In this document: positions 44,093 to 57,669 of the stretch, in pieces
Layout: the number at the start of each line of letters is the position of its first letter
Position numbering within the stretch: the stretch's first letter is position 1
Source of the DNA: Apium graveolens
Taxonomy: Eukaryota > Streptophyta > Magnoliopsida > Apiales > Apiaceae
Reading direction: 5' to 3'
Length of the DNA: 64,000 nucleotides
Assembly (NCBI RefSeq): GCF_009905375.1
Contig: NC_133653.1
Span: 68,892,920-68,956,919, forward strand
Notes under the pieces: model-generated
Told to the model about the DNA's origin: nothing
Databases searched by the model: none
Seen by the model: the letters and a program-made list of their open reading frames with translations, nothing else
Position numbers and translations under genes: made by a program

Positions 44093-47000
44093 TGTCACAC
44101 CCCCAACTTAAATAGCAAAATAGTTATAGTTATTACATCATTTTAATGAGTACTACACAACCAAAATCCAAGATCTTACAGTTTAGGGTTTGGAACAGCC
44201 CAACACTATCAACTATTACATCTGATTACAAATACCGAGTCCTCACACAGCTATTATTACTTATTCTACCTGGGCTCGAACATAAGCATCCGCATCACAG
44301 GTCTTACGGGCAGTCTGCTTGAATCTAACCATGGCTGCTAGCTGTAATATCAGGGTAAAGCAAGAAGTGAGCCAAAAGCTCAACAAGTGCTAACAATACA
44401 ACGCAAAGCATAAATCGAGATATACCTTTAGGAATGACAATGGAATGACATAATCAATGATAATCGAGAGATAAATCTTATGTGAGTTGGCATCAATTTG
44501 CTTGCATCAAAACAAATTTTAAAACCATTCTTAATCAAAATCATTTTATGACGCTACGGATTACAGCCGGTGATCAGCCGCGAAGTAATCCCGAACCTCG
44601 CTGGGTTCTAAAACATTATTGGGAATCCCTAGGCAACTTTTAAGCCTAATATAAGTGTGGAAAGGACTCGCGTCTCAGTCCAGATCCACCATTCAAGAAA
44701 ACATTTGTCCCCCTTTGGGACTGAAAAATCCACGTTTTAATCATTTTAAAAACTGATGCCGATTTATGACAAAATTTCTTTCGACTGTAATTATTTTTAT
44801 CAAGGGATTATAGATCAACTTGAAACACTGGAAATATGACTCTAAATCTCAGGGCCATGATCTACTAGACTTTACTATATTAGGGTAGTTGAGAGGTTTC
44901 CATAAACAAGAACTTAGACAAGGAAATTAAGCCAGGCTATTGGATAAGATGAAAGAGTAATGCCAAACTAGACTTAAAGCAACAGTTGTAGACAAGATAT
45001 AGGTATTAGAACATCAAAAGATAGGCATCACTGGTTCCAATAGGATAAAGGTGTTAAAATATAAAGAAGGCGATCATCAGCTCAGTATATAACAGGGTGT
45101 CAAGCTTTAGGGTAAGGATAGGGTTATCAAACAATCATGAATGTATTTAAGAAATGATTGGCTTTTAGGTATCAAAATAAAGTTTCTATCGAGGCTATTT
45201 CAAGAGTTGAATCAAAGCATCAGGGTGCAACATCAAGATTTCTCAGGGATCAGTAGCATGATAAACAAAAGGATCAATAAGATATTATAACGCATCTCTA
45301 ATTTATCATGGCATTAAACTATCATAAAAGACTTTTGAACTACTTGCAATATGTACTCGAGGGTTCATGGCATTTCTATGTAACTCAAAGATAAACAAAA
45401 GATACTCTTGATTTAAATATATCAAAATGACTCAGGATAATTGCATCGATATATATATGAACTGTTTACAGTAAATGCGAAGGTCAAGTTGAATCACTTG
45501 CCTTGAGATAGACTGGTCTGGTCTGACTGGTAGGAGCAACAACTGGAGCTTCACTCGACTTTTATGGCAAGTTTTCCCTCGTCTCGAGATCCTACATAAT
45601 AATAATAATCCTCATTATAATATATTCTTTCCATCTTAACCTATTTACAACCCGAAATTAAACATGGATGGCACTTAGGCCTATACGCACTTAATTCATA
45701 TCCACCTTTATATTTTCAAATGTACACATGTAACCACATAATCACATATCGTATATTAATACCAAATAACATCATATACACCATAATGCCACACTAGGCT
45801 TGGATGATCTCGACTCACCACTCAAGTTACTTGGTCGCTAACTAAACGAAGTCTTCGAATTTGGGCTTCCTAACTCAATGTGCCTTTCCTAAATTATCCA
45901 AAACCTATTGACCCTCACTTGTGCCTTTTGTTCTACTGACCTTATACTATCTTACAACTATGGTGGTCGACCTAATACTCACTTCTAAGTGTCCTAAAAC
46001 TATGCGATAAGTGAAAGTGCTCACTGGTGCAAATTTCAGAATGGTAACTAAGGTTTCTTGAGTGCATTAGACACTCTTAAACTACAAGTTTTTCTTCAAA
46101 ATTTTTACACAAGACTTTCCTGACCTAAGGGCATCTCACAAGCTTGATGTGGCTCAAAGGCCTGGCTTGGGCCTTCTTGGGCCTAAGCTAAAAGTCCAAG
46201 GTTCCCCTGTTTTTTTTCTGGGCAGAAAATGCCCTGACTTGAATTAACTTGTGACACGTGGTTCTAGCTCATATCCTATGAACTATGGTTGGAAAAACTT
46301 CTCTGACACACCCTCTAACTAAGGCCCAATTGGGCCTAATGAGGGCCTACCCATGACATGGCCAAATCTCCCTATTTCTAAGTTGTAACAAAACTGTCCC
46401 CTGCTGGACAGATTTTGTTATTCTACTTGTGCACCTAACCAAATGACATGCAAACCTCCAATCAACTCCTAAAACCTATTATATATTCCACATACTAACT
46501 TCTGGTGGCTTGGGCCTCAAAGTGCACATCAATGACATGGTCAAAACTCACTCTAAACCTCAGGGTACTAAACTGATTTTTCTGCAGAAACTATAACTCT
46601 CATTTTCCAAGGTTTTGACTTGACAAACCCAATTAACAACAACTAAATACTTAAACCAAGACCTATACTTGGTATTCTACTGAACTAACTCCCTTTTTCT
46701 CAAAATAACCTTGGTGAGATCATCCTTACCTAAGGTGCAACTATGGCAAAACGAAAGAGACTACTCTTAACAAATCGCAAATCTTCATGCTTTTGAAACA
46801 ACAAGATATATATTTTTATAAAAGATAACCACAATTTATTACCATGCAACAAGAAGCATAAATCAATATTATCACATTATTCCTACTGAAATTAAGGCTC
46901 ACTAACAAAATCTTTTCCAAATGATCAAAATCTTACAACAAACTAAGAGAATTCCACATGCATGCATGCCTTCGGGTTTTTCAAACCAAACAACATATTT

Positions 47001-48154
47001 TCTACATATATTCCATCTTAAAATTGACATGCAAGCCTAGCATAAGGTATACCTAGATGATCACTTAGCATGCAAGGAGTTTTATCAAATTTTCACCACA
47101 AAATTCAAGTCATTATCACATAAACATGCAAAAATTGAACAAAACAACAAGAATGATTTCAAGGACCATTCATTCGGCTCCCATATGGTCATGGCCGAAT
47201 GAAATGGATGGAAATGGCCATTAAATCATCAAGAGTTTCCTTCTCAAGACTTGGCACTTATCCATTCATTGTAGTCCTCTCAAAAACAACCTTAAATCCA
47301 TAAGAATCAAGATTGTATTTTGAGTTTCACTAAAACCTTTACATGCAACCCTTAAACTTAAACTTTCTACTCAAAACTCTTTGAAATATGAATGATCATG
47401 GTATGGAAGATAACATTTACTTGTATAAAGAGTAGAAGCTTGGTGGAGAAATGAAAAAAAATGGGGAGGGGTGGTTCTCGGCTAAAGGCCGAGAGTGAGA
47501 GAGAGAGAGCCGAGAGTGAGGGAGGAGGAGGGAGAGAAGAGTGAGTGTGGTGTGGGTGATGAGTAAAAATGATCATGACTTTGCTTGTCTTATGGTTTTT
47601 GTATTGGCAAAAGTGAGTGGAATTAGGAATTGACATGATTAGCCTTCCACTTGAACTTGGTTGAATTTGCATGCAAGGGTAAAGAAGGTATTTGGCTAGG
47701 AAATAAGAGTTAGTGGGGTGGTTATTGACTCTTTAGCCCTTTTGGAATGTATGGAAGGAATTTGCATGCAAGGATAACTATGGAATTTGCTAATTATATT
47801 TATAAAGATTTATTTTTATAAAATAAAACACAAGTTCAAAAATTATAAAATTTATACCATAAAATAACTTGGATTTTTAGAGATTTTATAAAGTCACTTT
47901 CAAAATTTGTGAACAAAATATCTTTTAAAAGAAAATTTCTCCAAGGCTTAGAATATTCCTTATAAATCAAAAGTAAAGGAAATAATTAAAATTTTGCTTT
48001 GAAAAAAAAAAAAAAATCATGTATTACACATAAAAATTTTATAATGCAGAAATTCTCGCTTACACAATCGTACAATAATTGAACATATTTTTATTCGGCT
48101 TTAATATTATACCAAATCCACAATTAATATTACACGAAAATGCCGGTCGTAACA
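44093..48154 (-). repeat. 3' LTR of Gypsy-1
   Basis: TGTCACACCCCCAACTTA to GCCGGTCGTAACA; ends TGT/ACA. A GA-rich block at 47500-47550 (CT-rich in element sense: CTCTCGGCTCTCTCTCTC) probably marks the transcript leader. Confidence 0.97.
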
Positions 48155-48168
48155 TCCTCTCCCCCTTA
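48155..48168 (-). other. Polypurine tract of Gypsy-1
   Basis: Minus-strand AAGGGGGAGAGGA directly before the 3' LTR; the pol stop is only ~20 bp upstream of it. Confidence 0.9.
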
Positions 48169-48188
48169 AGGGATTCTGCCCCCAGAAT

Positions 48189-51100
48189 CTAAGAGAACAG
48201 ATGAGGATACCGGGAACGCATATCAGACTCTAACTCCCAAGTCGACTCTTCGACCTTAGGGTTCCTCCAAAGTACTTTCACTAACTTTACTGATTTATTT
48301 CTAAGACTCTTTACTTGCCAGTCGAGTACTTTAACCGGTTGCTCCACAAATGACAGGTCTGCCTGAATTTCTACAGGTTCATATTCTATCACATGGCTAG
48401 CGTCAGGATTGTACTTCTTAAGCAACGACACATGGAACACATTATGCACATGCTGATACTGAGGTGGTAAGGCCAACTCGTAGGCCACCTTTCCTACTTG
48501 ACTCAAAATCTCAAAAGGACCTACGTATCTAGGTGCTAACTTTCCTTTCTTGCCAAATCTTATCAACCCTTTCCTAGGTGACACTTTTAGCAACACAGCT
48601 TCGCCAATTTGGAATTGAACATCCTTACGCGCTGGATCCGCATACTTCCTCTGTCTATCTTGAGCAGCAAGCAACCTTTTCTGAATTAACTTGACTGAGT
48701 TATGCAACTGTTGTACCAATTCTGAGCCGAGAATTCTTCCTTCTCCTACTTCATCCCAACTTGTTGGTGATCTACATTTTCGCCCGTACAAAGCTTCATA
48801 TGGTGGCATGCCGATACTGGAATGATAGCTGTTGTTATATGAAAATTCAATTAATGGCAGGTGGTCGTCCCAACTTCCAGCAAAATCGATTGCACAACTG
48901 CGCAACATGTCTTCAATTGTTTGAATTGTTCTTTCACTCTGGCCATCAGTCTGCGGGTGATACGCCGTGCTCATATTCAACTTCGTGCCAAGACATTCCT
49001 GGAATTGCTTCCAGAATCTTGAGTTAAATCGGGGATCTCTGTCTGAAACTATTGATACAGGTACTCCATGCCTTAATACGATTTCGTGCACATACAGATG
49101 AACCAACTTGTCCAGTGACGACTTCTCATTTATTGGAAGGAAATGCGCCGACTTCGTAAGACGATCAATTATAACCCATATTGCGTCATGTCCGGATTTT
49201 GTTCGCGGTAGTCCTACTATAAAGTCCATAGCGATATTTTCCCATTTCCATTCTGGAATCTTCAGGGGCTGAATTAACCCGCTTGGTCGTTGATGTTCTG
49301 CCTTTACTTTCTGACAAGTATAGCACTTCGCAACCCATTCTGCCACGTCTCGCTTCATATTTGGCCACCAAAAGTTCTTCTTTAAGTCTTGATACATCTT
49401 GGTGCTTCCCGGGTGGATTGAGAATTTCGAATGGTGGGCTTCATGGAGGATCTCATTCTTTAATTCAGATACATGGGGAATCCATATTCTGGATGAAAAC
49501 CTTAGTATTCCTTGCTCATCCCTTTTAGTATTAATCTCTTCTCCAGATAACTGATTTTTCTCTTTTTCCATTACTTCCTCTTGATACTTCTTTATCTTTT
49601 CCAGTAGTATTGGCTGAAAGGTCATTGCATGACAAACTTCTTTGACTTCCCCATAAGCACAAAGTTCCAATTCAAATTTTCCGATTTCTTCAGATAACTC
49701 TTTTGATGTTATCATTGCATTCAATCTTTCCTTCCGACTCAGCGCATCGGCCACTACGTTCGCCTTTCCAGGATGGTAATTTATCGAACAGTCATAGTCC
49801 TTAATCAATTCCAGCCATCTCCTCTGCCTCATATTGAGCTCTTTCTGAGTAAAAATGTATTTTAAACTCTTGTGATCCGTGTAGATTTCACACTTTTCTC
49901 CATAGAGATAGTGTCTCCAAATCTTGAGTGCGAATACTATGGCGGCTAGTTCCAAGTCATGCGTCGGATACTTTAACTCGTGCGGCTTCAACTGTCTTGA
50001 CGCATATGCTATTACCTTACTGTGTTGCATCAACACACAACCCAAACCCTTATGTGAAGCGTCGCTGAATATTACAAAATTCCCTTGATCATCTGGAAGT
50101 ACTAACACCGGCGCTGTTACCAACTTCTGTTTTAACTCTTGAAAGCTACTTTCACATTCTGCACTCCATTCAAACCTTTGATTCTTTCTGGTTAACTTGG
50201 TCAATGGCGTGGCGATCTTCGAGAAATCCTTGACGAATCTTCTATAGTATCCGGCCAATCCTAGAAAACTTCGCACTTCCGTAGGAGTCCTTGGCCTCTC
50301 CCAACTCATAACTGCATCAATCTTCGCCGGATCCACTTTAATTCCATCATTTCCAATAACATGCCCCAAAAATTGAACTTCCTTTAACCAAAACTCACAT
50401 TTGGTAAACTTGGCATACAACTTCTCTTGTCGGAGTATCTCCAAGGCTATCCAGAGATGCTGCATATGTTCTTCTTTCGATTTAGAATAAATAAGGATGT
50501 CATCAATAAATACCACGACAAATTTATCCAAATACTTCTTAAATACCCGATTCATCAGATCCATGAATGCGGCCGGGGCGTTGGTCAATCCAAACGGCAT
50601 TACTAGGAATTCATAATGCCCATATCTGGTCCTAAATGCGGTCTTGGGAATATCTCCTTCCTTGATCTTTAATTGATGGTATCCCGATCTCAAGTCAATC
50701 TTCGAAAAACATTTTGCTCCCTTTAACTGATCAAAAAGGTCATCTATCCTTGGTAGCGGGTAGCGGTTCTTGATCGTTACTTTATTCAACTCCCGGTAAT
50801 CTATGCATAGACGCATACTCCCATCTTTCTTCTTCACAAAGAGAACAGGTGCTCCCCATGGCGACGTACTTGGTCGTATCACTCCCTTATCCAATAATTC
50901 TTGTAGCTGGCTCGCCAACTCTTTCATTTCTGCTGGTGCCATCCTATACGGAGCCTTTGAAACTGGTTCCGTGCCTGGAGCAAGGTTGATCTCGAACTCA
51001 ATTTGTCGATCTGGTGGTAAGCCTGGTAGTTCGTCGGGAAACACATCGGGGAACTCATTAACTACAGGAATATCTTCCATGCTGGGGCTGCCTCTCTCTG

Positions 51101-52802
51101 AATCCACTACATATGCTAGGAACGACTCACAACCTTTTCTAAGTAACTTCTTAGCCTGAATAATTGTAAGAAATAGTCGCTCTTGCCTCTGTCCCTTAAA
51201 TACTACCTTCTCTCCACTCTTCGTCTTTAAATTTACTCTCTTGGTCTTACAATTTATCTGCGCGCTATTCTCTCCTAACCAATCCATTCCTAAGATTATA
51301 TCAAATTCTCCCAGCTTGAAGAGTATCAAGTCGGCCGAGAACTTATATCCTGAAATATCAATCTCACATTTTGGACAAAATCGATTCACAGGAATCTTCT
51401 CTTGGTTCGCAATTACCACATTTACTACCTCACTCATAACCGTTTTATCACATTGGATCTTATCAACAAAAGATTCTGATATGAAGGATCTTGTGGCTCC
51501 CGAATCAATCAATACTTTGGCTTTGACATTATTGAGTAAAAGTGTACCTGCTATCACCTCAGAATTCTGAACAGCATCTTTCATCTTTAGATCAAATGTC
51601 CTTGCTGTTGCTTGCGGGGTTGGTGCGGGTGGTGGAGGTAATGCCAATACCTCAGCTGGCACGCTTGCACTGGTACTTGCCACGTTCATCAGAGCTCTGA
51701 CTGGTCCTGTTGCCTTACATTCCCTAGCCATGTGTCCAGTCTTCCCACATTTGTAGCACGTAACTCCTGGCTTCGGCATCTTGCACTCATTTGCCAAATG
51801 TCCCTTCTGATTGCACCTATAACAGGTCATACTCAGCTTATTGCATACTCCGGGGTGCCTTCTTCCACAGTGCTTGCATTCTGGCCTCTGGAACCTGTTT
51901 TCTCCAACTTGCCCTTGGTTTGCCTGATTGTTCCCTTTTGATTCTTGCCTTTTGCCCAAATTTCCTTTCCTTTGAAAATTTCCGCCCTTCTGGAAACCAA
52001 TCCTCTTTACATTCCGATCTTGCGAACTTCCAGCTTCAGACTTTTCTCCATAAAATGGAACCTTCCTCTTCTTGTTATCCCTCTCTTTCCTTGACTGCAT
52101 CCCATTATTCTCAATCAGAGCAGCTTTCTGTACTACTCCCGCATAAGTCTCAAGTTCAAACATAGCCACCCTATCTCTGATCCAAGGCTCCAATCCTTGT
52201 TGAAATTTCTTTGCTTTTTCTTCCTCAGTGCTGGTATACTTTGTCACAAACCTTGACAACTCAGTGAACTTCTTCTCATATTCCAGTACAGTCATGTTCC
52301 CTTGTTTTAACTCAAGAAATTTTAGCTCCATCTGATTCTGCATGTACTTAGGGTAATACTTGTCCAGAAATAACTTCTTAAATCTTTCCCAAGAAATCTG
52401 CTGAGTGACTTCCATAACTTTTACTGATTCCCACCAATAAATGACTTCTCCCTTCAAGAAGTAAGTGGCATACAGCGTCTTCTGATCGTCCCCTAACTGT
52501 ACCAACTCAAAAGCCCTTTCCATCTCCTTGATCCATGTGTTTGCTATCACTGGATCAGTGGTATCCTGAAATACAGGTGGATTCACATTCTGAAAAGCCT
52601 TGAAAGTGACAATTTGTCTTGGTGGTACTGGTGGTTCAGGTGGTTGATATGGCTCACGGTTATCTTGGTTTTCAATTCGTTGTTGAAGAGTTAATTGTTG
52701 TTGAGCTATAGCATTGGTTTGCTGTTGCAAGGTTTCCAGTAGTTGAAGAATATTTGGGTCTGTGGTGAAGGTGGTTGTTGGATTCTTCTTTTTGGGAGGC
52801 AT
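48189..52802 (-). CDS. gag-pol: Gypsy-1 Gag-Pol polyprotein, intact
   Basis: 1,537 codons, no stop or frameshift. Gag ~1-400 (MPPKKKN start, Gln-rich helix 20-45, capsid-like WWESVK and [17 protein letters not shown], three zinc knuckles at 309-320, 327-340 and 349-362; the first is short). Protease with DSGA at 433-436. RT ~640-815 with catalytic FIDD at 765-768. RNase H with D914, E951, D976 and D1019. Integrase with zinc finger H1124/H1130/C1160/C1163, core D1193, D1254, E1290, and GPF at 1428-1430. Chromodomain ~1490-1537 ([16 protein letters not shown]), which in this clade is thought to guide insertion to heterochromatin. Gag and Pol are one frame, as in Tekay. The ATG at 52802 follows a splice-acceptor-like TTATTTCAG by four bases. 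It could be functional. Confidence 0.97.
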   Translation of the reverse strand: MPPKKKNPTTTFTTDPNILQLLETLQQQTNAIAQQQLTLQQRIENQDNREPYQPPEPPVPPRQIVTFKAFQNVNPPVFQDTTDPVIANTWIKEMERAFELVQLGDDQKTLYATYFLKGEVIYWWESVKVMEVTQQISWERFKKLFLDKYYPKYMQNQMELKFLELKQGNMTVLEYEKKFTELSRFVTKYTSTEEEKAKKFQQGLEPWIRDRVAMFELETYAGVVQKAALIENNGMQSRKERDNKKRKVPFYGEKSEAGSSQDRNVKRIGFQKGGNFQRKGNLGKRQESKGNNQANQGQVGENRFQRPECKHCGRRHPGVCNKLSMTCYRCNQKGHLANECKMPKPGVTCYKCGKTGHMARECKATGPVRALMNVASTSASVPAEVLALPPPPAPTPQATARTFDLKMKDAVQNSEVIAGTLLLNNVKAKVLIDSGATRSFISESFVDKIQCDKTVMSEVVNVVIANQEKIPVNRFCPKCEIDISGYKFSADLILFKLGEFDIILGMDWLGENSAQINCKTKRVNLKTKSGEKVVFKGQRQERLFLTIIQAKKLLRKGCESFLAYVVDSERGSPSMEDIPVVNEFPDVFPDELPGLPPDRQIEFEINLAPGTEPVSKAPYRMAPAEMKELASQLQELLDKGVIRPSTSPWGAPVLFVKKKDGSMRLCIDYRELNKVTIKNRYPLPRIDDLFDQLKGAKCFSKIDLRSGYHQLKIKEGDIPKTAFRTRYGHYEFLVMPFGLTNAPAAFMDLMNRVFKKYLDKFVVVFIDDILIYSKSKEEHMQHLWIALEILRQEKLYAKFTKCEFWLKEVQFLGHVIGNDGIKVDPAKIDAVMSWERPRTPTEVRSFLGLAGYYRRFVKDFSKIATPLTKLTRKNQRFEWSAECESSFQELKQKLVTAPVLVLPDDQGNFVIFSDASHKGLGCVLMQHSKVIAYASRQLKPHELKYPTHDLELAAIVFALKIWRHYLYGEKCEIYTDHKSLKYIFTQKELNMRQRRWLELIKDYDCSINYHPGKANVVADALSRKERLNAMITSKELSEEIGKFELELCAYGEVKEVCHAMTFQPILLEKIKKYQEEVMEKEKNQLSGEEINTKRDEQGILRFSSRIWIPHVSELKNEILHEAHHSKFSIHPGSTKMYQDLKKNFWWPNMKRDVAEWVAKCYTCQKVKAEHQRPSGLIQPLKIPEWKWENIAMDFIVGLPRTKSGHDAIWVIIDRLTKSAHFLPINEKSSLDKLVHLYVHEIVLRHGVPVSIVSDRDPRFNSRFWKQFQECLGTKLNMSTAYHPQTDGQSERTIQTIEDMLRSCAIDFAGSWDDHLPLIEFSYNNSYHSSIGMPPYEALYGRKCRSPTSWDEVGEGRILGSELVQQLHNSVKLIQKRLLAAQDRQRKYADPARKDVQFQIGEAVLLKVSPRKGLIRFGKKGKLAPRYVGPFEILSQVGKVAYELALPPQYQHVHNVFHVSLLKKYNPDASHVIEYEPVEIQADLSFVEQPVKVLDWQVKSLRNKSVKLVKVLWRNPKVEESTWELESDMRSRYPHLFS

Positions 52803-53113
52803 GATCCTGAAATAAGAGTTGTGTTATAACAAATATGAATGATAAAATGATTCGAGGGTATCGCATGGCATTCTTGTTTACATATGGGGTCACGTTTCCA
52901 AATTAAGCAGATATGATGATAAAAACATAAAATAACAGTTGAGAGCAAATGGAACAATAGCACATAATTATTGAAATTTTAAAGGTCACAGTACATAGGA
53001 TTGGGACATAGTCTGATTCTAGAAATAACAGGCTTATTTAAAGGAAAGACAGAAGCAACTGGGGATTCCTTAGAGTTTGATAGTACAACAACATGAAAGG
53101 TAAATGGAAAGAA

Positions 53114-53416
53114 CTAAGGCTCCACTCCATCTGAACGGGGCTTGGTAGACTTTTCCTCTCGAAGTGTCTTCACAATGCTCTGGAGCTCATCCGCCACCAT
53201 CTGAATGACATACTGGCTGGTACGGTCCCGGTGCGCTGGCATCTCTTCAAGCTTAGTGTTGACGTACCCAACCAAGGTCTCAAGTCTCGCAATCATCTGC
53301 TCCTTGGGCTTCCCTTCGTAGTTTCGACTGTCCGGATACACGTTCTTCAGTCGGTCTATCAGTCGGTCGTACTTGCCCTGAAGCATGTCGAACTCGCGCC
53401 TCAACTCAGCATACAC
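53114..53416 (-). CDS. Gypsy-1 leader ORF of unknown function
   Basis: A 100-codon frame between PBS and gag. Its first in-frame ATG is at 53386 (90 codons), but the frame is open further up to ~53494, where CTCCTCTTATTGGTTGTCAG resembles a 3' splice site and an in-frame TAA lies beyond. The protein is helical and charged: YAELRREFDMLQGKYDRLID, PKEQMIARLETLVGYVNTKL, YVIQMVADELQSIVKTLREE, so probably a small coiled-coil. In this very young element an ORF may survive by chance; a similar leader frame in Gypsy-3 argues against that. Could be an exon joined to gag or a separate small protein. Confidence 0.5.
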   Translation of the reverse strand: MYAELRREFDMLQGKYDRLIDRLKNVYPDSRNYEGKPKEQMIARLETLVGYVNTKLEEMPAHRDRTSQYVIQMVADELQSIVKTLREEKSTKPRSDGVEP

Positions 53417-53590
53417 GGAGAAAGCAATAGTGTCGTCCGACCCAGAGGATGACGAGGAATGCGCCCTTTGCTGACAACCAATAAGAGGAGTATTAATAAT
53501 AATTTACTTTACCTACTCTCTCGCATAGTATCTATAACCTACTCACAAGTCCTATAACCTATTTGGGCTGTCCAGGGACTCTAAACCGTA

Positions 53591-53602
53591 GCTCTGATAC
53601 CA
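53591..53602 (-). other. Primer-binding site of Gypsy-1
   Basis: Minus-strand TGGTATCAGAGC, exact iMet match, five bases from the LTR. Confidence 0.93.
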
Positions 53603-53607
53603 AAACC

Positions 53608-56600
53608 TGTCACACCCCCAACTTAAATAGCAAAATAGTTATAGTTATTACATCATTTTAATGAGTACTACACAACCAAAATCCAAGATCTTACAGTTTA
53701 GGGTTTGGAACAGCCCAACACTATCAACTATTACATCTGATTACAAATACCGAGTCCTCACACAGCTATTATTACTTATTCTACCTGGGCTCGAACATAA
53801 GCATCCGCATCACAGGTCTTACGGGCAGTCTGCTTGAATCTAACCATGGCTGCTAGCTGTAATATCAGGGTAAAGCAAGAAGTGAGCCAAAAGCTCAACA
53901 AGTGCTAACAATACAACGCAAAGCATAAATCGAGATATACCTTTAGGAATGACAATGGAATGACATAATCAATGATAATCGAGAGATAAATCTTATGTGA
54001 GTTGGCATCAATTTGCTTGCATCAAAACAAATTTTAAAACCATTCTTAATCAAAATCATTTTATGACGCTACGGATTACAGCCGGTGATCAGCCGCGAAG
54101 TAATCCCGAACCTCGCTGGGTTCTAAAACATTATTGGGAATCCCTAGGCAACTTTTAAGCCTAATATAAGTGTGGAAAGGACTCGCGTCTCAGTCCAGAT
54201 CCACCATTCAAGAAAACATTTGTCCCCCTTTGGGACTGAAAAATCCACGTTTTAATCATTTTAAAAACTGATGCCGATTTATGACAAAATTTCTTTCGAC
54301 TGTAATTATTTTTATCAAGGGATTATAGATCAACTTGAAACACTGGAAATATGACTCTAAATCTCAGGGCCATGATCTACTAGACTTTACTATATTAGGG
54401 TAGTTGAGAGGTTTCCATAAACAAGAACTTAGACAAGGAAATTAAGCCAGGCTATTGGATAAGATGAAAGAGTAATGCCAAACTAGACTTAAAGCAACAG
54501 TTGTAGACAAGATATAGGTATTAGAACATCAAAAGATAGGCATCACTGGTTCCAATAGGATAAAGGTGTTAAAATATAAAGAAGGCGATCATCAGCTCAG
54601 TATATAACAGGGTGTCAAGCTTTAGGGTAAGGATAGGGTTATCAAACAATCATGAATGTATTTAAGAAATGATTGGCTTTTAGGTATCAAAATAAAGTTT
54701 CTATCGAGGCTATTTCAAGAGTTGAATCAAAGCATCAGGGTGCAACATCAAGATTTCTCAGGGATCAGTAGCATGATAAACAAAAGGATCAATAAGATAT
54801 TATAACGCATCTCTAATTTATCATGGCATTAAACTATCATAAAAGACTTTTGAACTACTTGCAATATGTACTCGAGGGTTCATGGCATTTCTATGTAACT
54901 CAAAGATAAACAAAAGATACTCTTGATTTAAATATATCAAAATGACTCAGGATAATTGCATCGATATATATATGAACTGTTTACAGTAAATGCGAAGGTC
55001 AAGTTGAATCACTTGCCTTGAGATAGACTGGTCTGGTCTGACTGGTAGGAGCAACAACTGGAGCTTCACTCGACTTTTATGGCAAGTTTTCCCTCGTCTC
55101 GAGATCCTACATAATAATAATAATCCTCATTATAATATATTCTTTCCATCTTAACCTATTTACAACCCGAAATTAAACATGGATGGCACTTAGGCCTATA
55201 CGCACTTAATTCATATCCACCTTTATATTTTCAAATGTACACATGTAACCACATAATCACATATCGTATATTAATACCAAATAACATCATATACACCATA
55301 ATGCCACACTAGGCTTGGATGATCTCGACTCACCACTCAAGTTACTTGGTCGCTAACTAAACGAAGTCTTCGAATTTGGGCTTCCTAACTCAATGTGCCT
55401 TTCCTAAATTATCCAAAACCTATTGACCCTCACTTGTGCCTTTTGTTCTACTGACCTTATACTATCTTACAACTATGGTGGTCGACCTAATACTCACTTC
55501 TAAGTGTCCTAAAACTATGCGATAAGTGAAAGTGCTCACTGGTGCAAATTTCAGAATGGTAACTAAGGTTTCTTGAGTGCATTAGACACTCTTAAACTAC
55601 AAGTTTTTCTTCAAAATTTTTACACAAGACTTTCCTGACCTAAGGGCATCTCACAAGCTTGATGTGGCTCAAAGGCCTGGCTTGGGCCTTCTTGGGCCTA
55701 AGCTAAAAGTCCAAGGTTCCCCTGTTTTTTTTCTGGGCAGAAAATGCCCTGACTTGAATTAACTTGTGACACGTGGTTCTAGCTCATATCCTATGAACTA
55801 TGGTTGGAAAAACTTCTCTGACACACCCTCTAACTAAGGCCCAATTGGGCCTAATGAGGGCCTACCCATGACATGGCCAAATCTCCCTATTTCTAAGTTG
55901 TAACAAAACTGTCCCCTGCTGGACAGATTTTGTTATTCTACTTGTGCACCTAACCAAATGACATGCAAACCTCCAATCAACTCCTAAAACCTATTATATA
56001 TTCCACATACTAACTTCTGGTGGCTTGGGCCTCAAAGTGCACATCAATGACATGGTCAAAACTCACTCTAAACCTCAGGGTACTAAACTGATTTTTCTGC
56101 AGAAACTATAACTCTCATTTTCCAAGGTTTTGACTTGACAAACCCAATTAACAACAACTAAATACTTAAACCAAGACCTATACTTGGTATTCTACTGAAC
56201 TAACTCCCTTTTTCTCAAAATAACCTTGGTGAGATCATCCTTACCTAAGGTGCAACTATGGCAAAACGAAAGAGACTACTCTTAACAAATCGCAAATCTT
56301 CATGCTTTTGAAACAACAAGATATATATTTTTATAAAAGATAACCACAATTTATTACCATGCAACAAGAAGCATAAATCAATATTATCACATTATTCCTA
56401 CTGAAATTAAGGCTCACTAACAAAATCTTTTCCAAATGATCAAAATCTTACAACAAACTAAGAGAATTCCACATGCATGCATGCCTTCGGGTTTTTCAAA
56501 CCAAACAACATATTTTCTACATATATTCCATCTTAAAATTGACATGCAAGCCTAGCATAAGGTATACCTAGATGATCACTTAGCATGCAAGGAGTTTTAT

Positions 56601-57669
56601 CAAATTTTCACCACAAAATTCAAGTCATTATCACATAAACATGCAAAAATTGAACAAAACAACAAGAATGATTTCAAGGACCATTCATTCGGCTCCCATA
56701 TGGTCATGGCCGAATGAAATGGATGGAAATGGCCATTAAATCATCAAGAGTTTCCTTCTCAAGACTTGGCACTTATCCATTCATTGTAGTCCTCTCAAAA
56801 ACAACCTTAAATCCATAAGAATCAAGATTGTATTTTGAGTTTCACTAAAACCTTTACATGCAACCCTTAAACTTAAACTTTCTACTCAAAACTCTTTGAA
56901 ATATGAATGATCATGGTATGGAAGATAACATTTACTTGTATAAAGAGTAGAAGCTTGGTGGAGAAATGAAAAAAAATGGGGAGGGGTGGTTCTCGGCTAA
57001 AGGCCGAGAGTGAGAGAGAGAGAGCCGAGAGTGAGGGAGGAGGAGGGAGAGAAGAGTGAGTGTGGTGTGGGTGATGAGTAAAAATGATCATGACTTTGCT
57101 TGTCTTATGGTTTTTGTATTGGCAAAAGTGAGTGGAATTAGGAATTGACATGATTAGCCTTCCACTTGAACTTGGTTGAATTTGCATGCAAGGGTAAAGA
57201 AGGTATTTGGCTAGGAAATAAGAGTTAGTGGGGTGGTTATTGACTCTTTAGCCCTTTTGGAATGTATGGAAGGAATTTGCATGCAAGGATAACTATGGAA
57301 TTTGCTAATTATATTTATAAAGATTTATTTTTATAAAATAAAACACAAGTTCAAAAATTATAAAATTTATACCATAAAATAACTTGGATTTTTAGAGATT
57401 TTATAAAGTCACTTTCAAAATTTGTGAACAAAATATCTTTTAAAAGAAAATTTCTCCAAGGCTTAGAATATTCCTTATAAATCAAAAGTAAAGGAAATAA
57501 TTAAAATTTTGCTTTGAAAAAAAAAAAAAAATCATGTATTACACATAAAAATTTTATAATGCAGAAATTCTCGCTTACACAATCGTACAATAATTGAACA
57601 TATTTTTATTCGGCTTTAATATTATACCAAATCCACAATTAATATTACACGAAAATGCCGGTCGTAACA
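53608..57669 (-). repeat. 5' LTR of Gypsy-1
   Basis: Same length and, where compared, same sequence as 44093-48154; followed by TSD ACGTG. Confidence 0.97.

Larger units (their letters stand above)
44093..57669 (-). mobile_element. Gypsy-1, full-length young Ty3/gypsy chromovirus (Tekay-like)
   Basis: 13,577 bp bounded by 5-bp TSDs. Two LTRs of exactly 4,062 bp lie at a constant offset of 9,515 bp; every stretch I compared by eye is identical, including the poly-A run near 48005/57520. PBS, PPT and one intact 1,537-aa ORF are present. The C-terminal chromodomain and long LTRs point to the Tekay/Del chromovirus clade. It splits the leader of Gypsy-3. It is the only element in the window that could be autonomous. 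Confidence 0.97.

Noticed and set aside
47367..47672. A 101-codon minus-strand frame, repeated identically at 56882-57187
   Set aside because: It lies inside both identical Gypsy-1 LTRs; identity follows from LTR duplication, and its Ser/Leu/Pro content comes from the CT-rich leader.
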